This document shows positions 59,712-64,000 of a stretch of 64,000 nt of DNA, piece by piece; within the stretch, counting starts at the first letter, position 1; each line of letters opens with the position of its first letter. The notes beneath the pieces are model-generated. The model saw only the letters and a list, made by a program, of their open reading frames with translations, was not told the DNA's origin and did not search any database. A program made the translations under genes and the position numbers. Source of the stretch: Acanthosoma haemorrhoidale (taxonomy: Eukaryota > Arthropoda > Insecta > Hemiptera > Acanthosomatidae); the NCBI GenBank assembly GCA_930367205.1, contig OV884014.1, forward strand, positions 114,061,153 to 114,125,152. Reading direction: 5' to 3'.

Positions 59712-60435
59712 AACACTGCAGGAAAGCGTAAAAACTCCCCAGCAAACAGCCTCGTATATCTGGGCGTAAAAATAAACCTTCACCTCCGTTTTAGTAACCA
59801 TTTTGCGAGGAAGTTGAAACAGACATACACGAAGTCTTACCGGTTTACGCATTTATTGACTTCCCCAAATCTATCACTGCGCCGCAATCTGATGATCTAT
59901 AAGAGTATGCCTGCTCTGCTGTATGGTGCACCGCTTTTTCGTCATCTAACTGAAGCGGCAACGAGACGACTCCAACAATTTCAGAACGGAATCCTCATGA
60001 AAGTGGTCCAACATACTTCATTCGAGCAGCAGTGAGATTCACGAGGTCTTTGAGCTGTCTACGGTGGATGAATTCATTCAACTAGACATATCGAATTCTT
60101 TGACTCCCTACAACACATGACAAACCCGGTGTTCAACACGATTACTCCCGCCCCGTTCCCCCATCGATGGCAGCAAGCGGTCGAGGCAGGAACGTGTTAG
60201 TTTGTAAGTTTAGTTTTTTCCCTTATTGTAGCCCGAAGGTGAGCCCAATCACCTAGTTCAGTCTAGTATTTTTGTAATTTTAACTACAAAACAAAAAATG
60301 CTTTTAATTCTATCCTCCTTCAAAATCATGTTAAGTTATGCAGGAAAAGGAGCCATAAATCAGTAAATTTGTTCATGTTACTGTTCATTTGTTTGTAAAT
60401 TTTTTTTTAATAAAGGGTTTAGAAATTAACAAAAA
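59712..60435 (+). mobile_element. Family C copy 3
   Basis: Broken frames give 'NSLVYLGVKINLHLRFSNHF', 'MKQTYTKSYRFTHLLTSPNL' (frame from 59814), 'MPALLYGAPLFRHLTEAATR' and 'QFQNGILMKVVQHTSFEQQ'. They end at 'TPAPFPHRWQQAVEAGTC', followed by the UTR with the hairpin at 60237-60254 and an A-rich end near 60435. One deletion removes part of the RSILR block. Confidence 0.87.
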
Positions 60436-60645
60436 AACAAATTTACGTTCCTGCACCTTGTGGCTGAATAAATGTTCACATGATGGAATGTAGCAGTCAT
60501 CTCCTTGTCCTGAAGACTGAAGAATGAGGGCGTCTCTGTCGACAAAAATTGATCGATTTAGTGTACTATCGTTTGCATATCGATTATACTAGGAACAATC
60601 GATAGTTCAAGCGCTTGTTGTTCGAAAGGAACACCCCACAGTGGG

Positions 60646-60905
60646 CTATTCGATTTTTTGAATTGACTTTTGTCCAACTAGCTTGTAAAATAATAGGCGG
60701 TCCACCGTGCACCGGCAAAAATCATACGAAGATATATCATTAAAAATATATTTTCTTAAATAGTGAGATCAATATCACAACTAATAACTAGTTATAGTTT
60801 CATTATGAAATGAGTCGTGAAGAAATCTCAGAATGACAACAAACTTTTATAATTTATAAAAAATTTTAATTTAGTTTAAGAAAAATAATAAAACTGTGTT
60901 CTTAT
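60646..60905 (+). repeat. Dispersed repeat E, copy 1
   Basis: Matches 62325-62655: 'TTTTGTCCAACTAGCT', 'AAATAATAGGCG', and an identical 'TAGTGAGATCAATATCACAA' through 'CTAATAACTAGTTATAGTTT'. It lacks about 70 bp present in copy 2. Confidence 0.85.
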
Positions 60906-61945
60906 CATTTCCAACTAATTCTGAATTTCAAATGTATTAAGTAATGACTTTATTTTAATAAATTCCCGACTTAGGCGAGCCATAAAATTTATTTTATTCT
61001 GCGATTTAATTGTTCTTGTAATGGTGAATAATATTTTGTTGTTTTATTGCATTATTACGCAGTTCGTGATAGTCAGATGGGGGAATACTTTTAATACAAA
61101 AAATAAATGTCCGGAACAAAGAATGTTTTAAAAAAAAATTAGTATTGTTATAAAATGAAAATCATCTACACAATTTAATTCATAATAAATTAGACAATAA
61201 AATTTACTCATACTGCTTATAATTTATATTGTAGAAATAAACAGCACAAAATTAAAATAGGTAATAATTATCACCATCAATCATTAGACACTAAAGTGTT
61301 ATCGATCCAGCACGGGAATTTATTGTATAATTACAATTAATGGTAAGAAATAGAATTTTGTGAGAAGCCATAAGGCTCCAATGGACAAACTATCAGTGCA
61401 GACGGTCACAAAAAGTTCCAAAAGGCTCCAGAGATTCTTTTAGTGACCATCATAAAGACAGGTTACATCCCTTCCTCTTTGACTCTGGAAAGGAAGTGGC
61501 AGAATGGATATGGGACTCAGCAGTCATGATGGGCCAGGAATAGTGTTTTGAGTCGCGTTCTAACTTATTCACAACAGGGTGTAAAATCCATCCATGAACA
61601 CAAAGGGCTATAAAAAAAAAGTTTCTGGAGTGGTAGGGACTCCGTCTGAGATCATAGGATATAAACTTGGGGGCAAGAAAGGATAGGGACTTGACTTTAG
61701 GGATATTCCCTGAGCGGATTTGGTCCTTTTTCACTTTATTACTCTGACCAAACCTACGGCTGAGGACTGGTCTCGGGCACCCTCTGAGACGCTGAGGTCT
61801 TCATGTGGGCTTCCCATCTTGAAGCTATCGTTGTACAATATTAAAGAATATTTTAATAGTTAGTAATGTTTCTATCATCTTGTTCTTATTAAGTGATCAT
61901 TTTCCAGCGAAACATTAAATGTTAGATTGATAGATAGATAAACAA
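60906..61945. other. Spacer with a 94-codon minus-strand frame
   Basis: The frame at 61450-61734 (minus) lies in the only GC-richer part of this stretch. No domain recognised. Confidence 0.3.
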
Positions 61946-62197
61946 CTTTATTATGATAAAATTACAATCTTCCTCATTGGGCAATAAGTAATTGTGATAG
62001 ATGTTTCATTCATACCATATTTACTATTCTTCATTCACTCGCTCATTCATACAGTATTTACAAACAGCCCGCTAACCTCCCAAATCCACATGGTTGTCAC
62101 CTCCCTCGCGTCCGAAGGAGGAAGTGGAATGTTGGGAAGTCCCCTCCGTCAGCCGCGTCACCAGATAAGAGCCAGTGGAGGCTGACTAATAGCGTGG
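61946..62197 (-). mobile_element. Family A copy 12, 3' UTR only
   Basis: Minus strand, from 'CATAATAAAGTTG' tail to 'GCTATTAGTCAGCCTCCAC'. The UTR hairpin (62101-62122) has a changed loop and one wobble pair converted to C-G. Confidence 0.87.
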
Positions 62198-62324
62198 ATA
62201 GGACGTTATCAAAAGCATATTCAACAAATATATATACTCGGAAATTACATTTTTGAAATTGAGCGCACACGATCTGAAGAAAATTAATTTAAAAAAAGTC
62301 ATGGGCTCATAAATTATTCGATTC

Positions 62325-62655
62325 TATGATTTAAGTTTTGTCCAACTAGCTCGTGAAATAATAGGCGATTCACCGGTAAAAAACATAGCCGAAGATTTTT
62401 TGAAAAAATTTGAACTTTTTATTTCCGGAGAGGAAAGTGCCCTTTCCGAAAATTTAGTCAGTGCTTCGGCGAAAAATATATTTCCTTAAATAGTGAGATC
62501 AATATCACAACTAATAACTAGTTATAGTTTATAGCTAGATCTTTTTCATTACAAAATGAGTGAAGAAATCTCATAACGAAGAAATGACAACGAACGTTTA
62601 TAATTTATAAACATTTTAATTTAATTTAAGAGAAATATTAAAACCGTGTTTGATG
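62325..62655 (+). repeat. Dispersed repeat E, copy 2
   Basis: Partner of 60646-60905. It has an additional internal segment (about 62395-62470, with 'GGAAAGTGCCCTTTCC' palindrome). Confidence 0.85.
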
Positions 62656-62956
62656 GCTTATTTATTAAATATATATAAATTAAAATGAGTTTTTTTGTTA
62701 TTTATTATTTGGTCAATTCACAAGTCAATTCTACACTGTAAATATAAACAAGATTTGGTTTGACTTTTTTGAAAGATAAAAATATTATGAGTATTTTTTC
62801 ATAATAAACACTAATTTCCATTATTAGCTTTAAGTAATATGTAATGATAACAATATATTAAATAGATTTTTATGTTTGGTGATATTACCACAAGAGCCCC
62901 CCTCAACGTATGAACCGCTTTGGACTGGATACATACTCATATGATATATTGTATTA
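62656..62956. other. AT-rich spacer
   Basis: Nothing recognised. Confidence 0.45.
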
Positions 62957-63475
62957 AAACTTCTTTATTGTGCTAAAATTGCAATCTGGCTTATTAGTCA
63001 ATAAGTAACTGTGATAAATGTTTTCATTGATACCATATTTACAATTTGCATTCACTAGCTCCTTCATACAGTATTTACAAACAGCCCAGAGACCTCCCAA
63101 ATCCACATGGTTGTTACCTCCCTCGCATGCGAAGGAGGCAGCAGAGTCTTGGGAAGTCCTCCACGTTCTTCCGTCAGCCGCGTCATTGGATACGAGCCTC
63201 TTGAGATTGACCAAGAGCGCGAGAGCCACATACGCTCAGGACATGGTATGAGAAACTGGCCATTGCCAGGACTCCCACTGTTACGCATTTATAGGTCACG
63301 AGGCCACTGCTGGTTTAGTCTCCGAGGAGGATCATATGGATGAGTGATGCAGTGACTGCACAATGACTAGGGTGGTTGGATAGGTTAATATGTAAGAATG
63401 TAAGGTATATTAAGATCGTTATGAAGGGTTTTGTTGCTGACGTAATAAAGGGCATTTGCTATTGTTCTCAAAACT
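62957..63475 (-). mobile_element. Family A copy 13
   Basis: Minus strand, 3' end at 62957, full 3' UTR with paired hairpin (63118-63139). ORF2 end near 63295, running to 'GAGAACAATAGCAAATGCCC' at 63475. The UTR frame (63229-62954) reads through but is non-coding in all other copies. Confidence 0.88.
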
Positions 63476-64000
63476 GCTCACATGATAGAACTATCCTTTT
63501 TAGTTTTCCTTATAGCGTTCTTTGCGGATCTTCCTCTGCCAAAAGTAAAAGACTTGTTTCCAAACAAACAAACTTGAAATGGATTTAAATGGTCCGTTCT
63601 ACAACCCCCACTCCTCCTTGCCTTTGACGTTTTGTTTTCCTTATTTAGGATTAATATTCTCTTTCCTACCAAAGGCCTTTCTTATTAAGGACAAGCTTTT
63701 AGTCCTCACCAACCGGAATTACTTCATTCCAACGAGGTTTTAACTCGTTGCAAAATATGTTTTTCTACCCGGTAGGACTTTAGCGGTGTATATCTGCCTG
63801 TATTAAATTCCACAAAGATGAATGCTCCTTTGCTTAAACTTATCCCTTCAATATTCAGCGAATTTTAACAAAACTCATTAAAGAGTCGCAATCCTCAAGT
63901 GAACTTCTTCGTAAGTTGTTATTATAAATTCGTCGGTACAAACTAATTTTAAATGTTTACTCCGTTTGAATACATTGTGTTTTTATTATGAAACATTCTT
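63476..64000. other. Spacer to window end
   Basis: A 64-codon minus frame (63478-63672) has no known domain. Nothing else recognised. Confidence 0.4.

Noticed and set aside
1345..63251. Recurrent small frames such as 'VVTSLACERGSGVLGSPPRSSVSRVTGYEPVEA' parts and their antisense partners
   Set aside because: They lie in the 3' UTR of family A after the ORF2 stop, appear in many frames and on both strands, and are broken differently in each copy.

Overview
The window looks like AT-rich, gene-poor nuclear DNA of an animal, most probably an insect. It carries 5'-truncated Jockey-like non-LTR retrotransposons, broken IS630-Tc1-mariner transposons (including a DD41D, rosa-like group), solo LTRs, minisatellites and microsatellites. 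There is no prokaryotic gene organisation. I found no intact host gene, rRNA or convincing tRNA. The open frames longer than about 60 codons are fragments of mobile elements, artefacts of tandem repeats whose period is a multiple of three, or chance frames. The species cannot be named from this sequence alone.

The commonest component is one non-LTR family, called A here. About 19 fragments lie on both strands. They end in a shared 3' UTR of about 320 bp after an ORF2 ending ...RRLKRQWPRDLL-stop. The longest (9022-10187) reaches back into the reverse-transcriptase palm. Two further non-LTR families, B and C, are present as 3' ends. Other repeat families (D, E, G, H, I, J) occur as pairs and have no recognised coding capacity. 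Six copies of one LTR group (about 780-890 bp) lie at 6850, 11063, 21541, 32875, 52859 and 54091; three are solo LTRs with 4-5 bp target-site duplications.

Layout: 1-10.2 kb is family A, the G repeat pair, a solo LTR and the H repeats. 11-12 kb is an LTR cut by a DD41D mariner. 14.4-15.15 kb is a 30-bp minisatellite. 15.7-17.2 kb is a tandem pair of family C. 18.5-25.6 kb is A, B, LTR and D repeats, with an A copy inside a D repeat. 26.5-30.9 kb holds two deleted mariner derivatives around a B copy; one has perfectly placed 182-bp inverted repeats and a TA duplication. 32.4-34.6 kb is repeat J, a solo LTR and repeat D. 35.7-38.3 kb is a 31-bp minisatellite of about 83 units with higher-order structure. 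39-49.6 kb is A copies and a deleted DD41D element. 50-51.6 kb is a mariner and a Tc1-like fossil. 52.5-54.9 kb is two LTRs and B tails. 57.4-63.5 kb is A, C, mariner and E fragments.

No new gene system was found. The most interesting signals are structural: a 31-bp satellite whose single ancestral unit survives at the end of a dispersed repeat 3 kb away; a retrotransposon copy with a textbook 5' inversion; an insertion into a repeat whose empty allele lies 11 kb away; and short RNA hairpins in the 3' UTRs of families A and C that stay paired across diverged copies.
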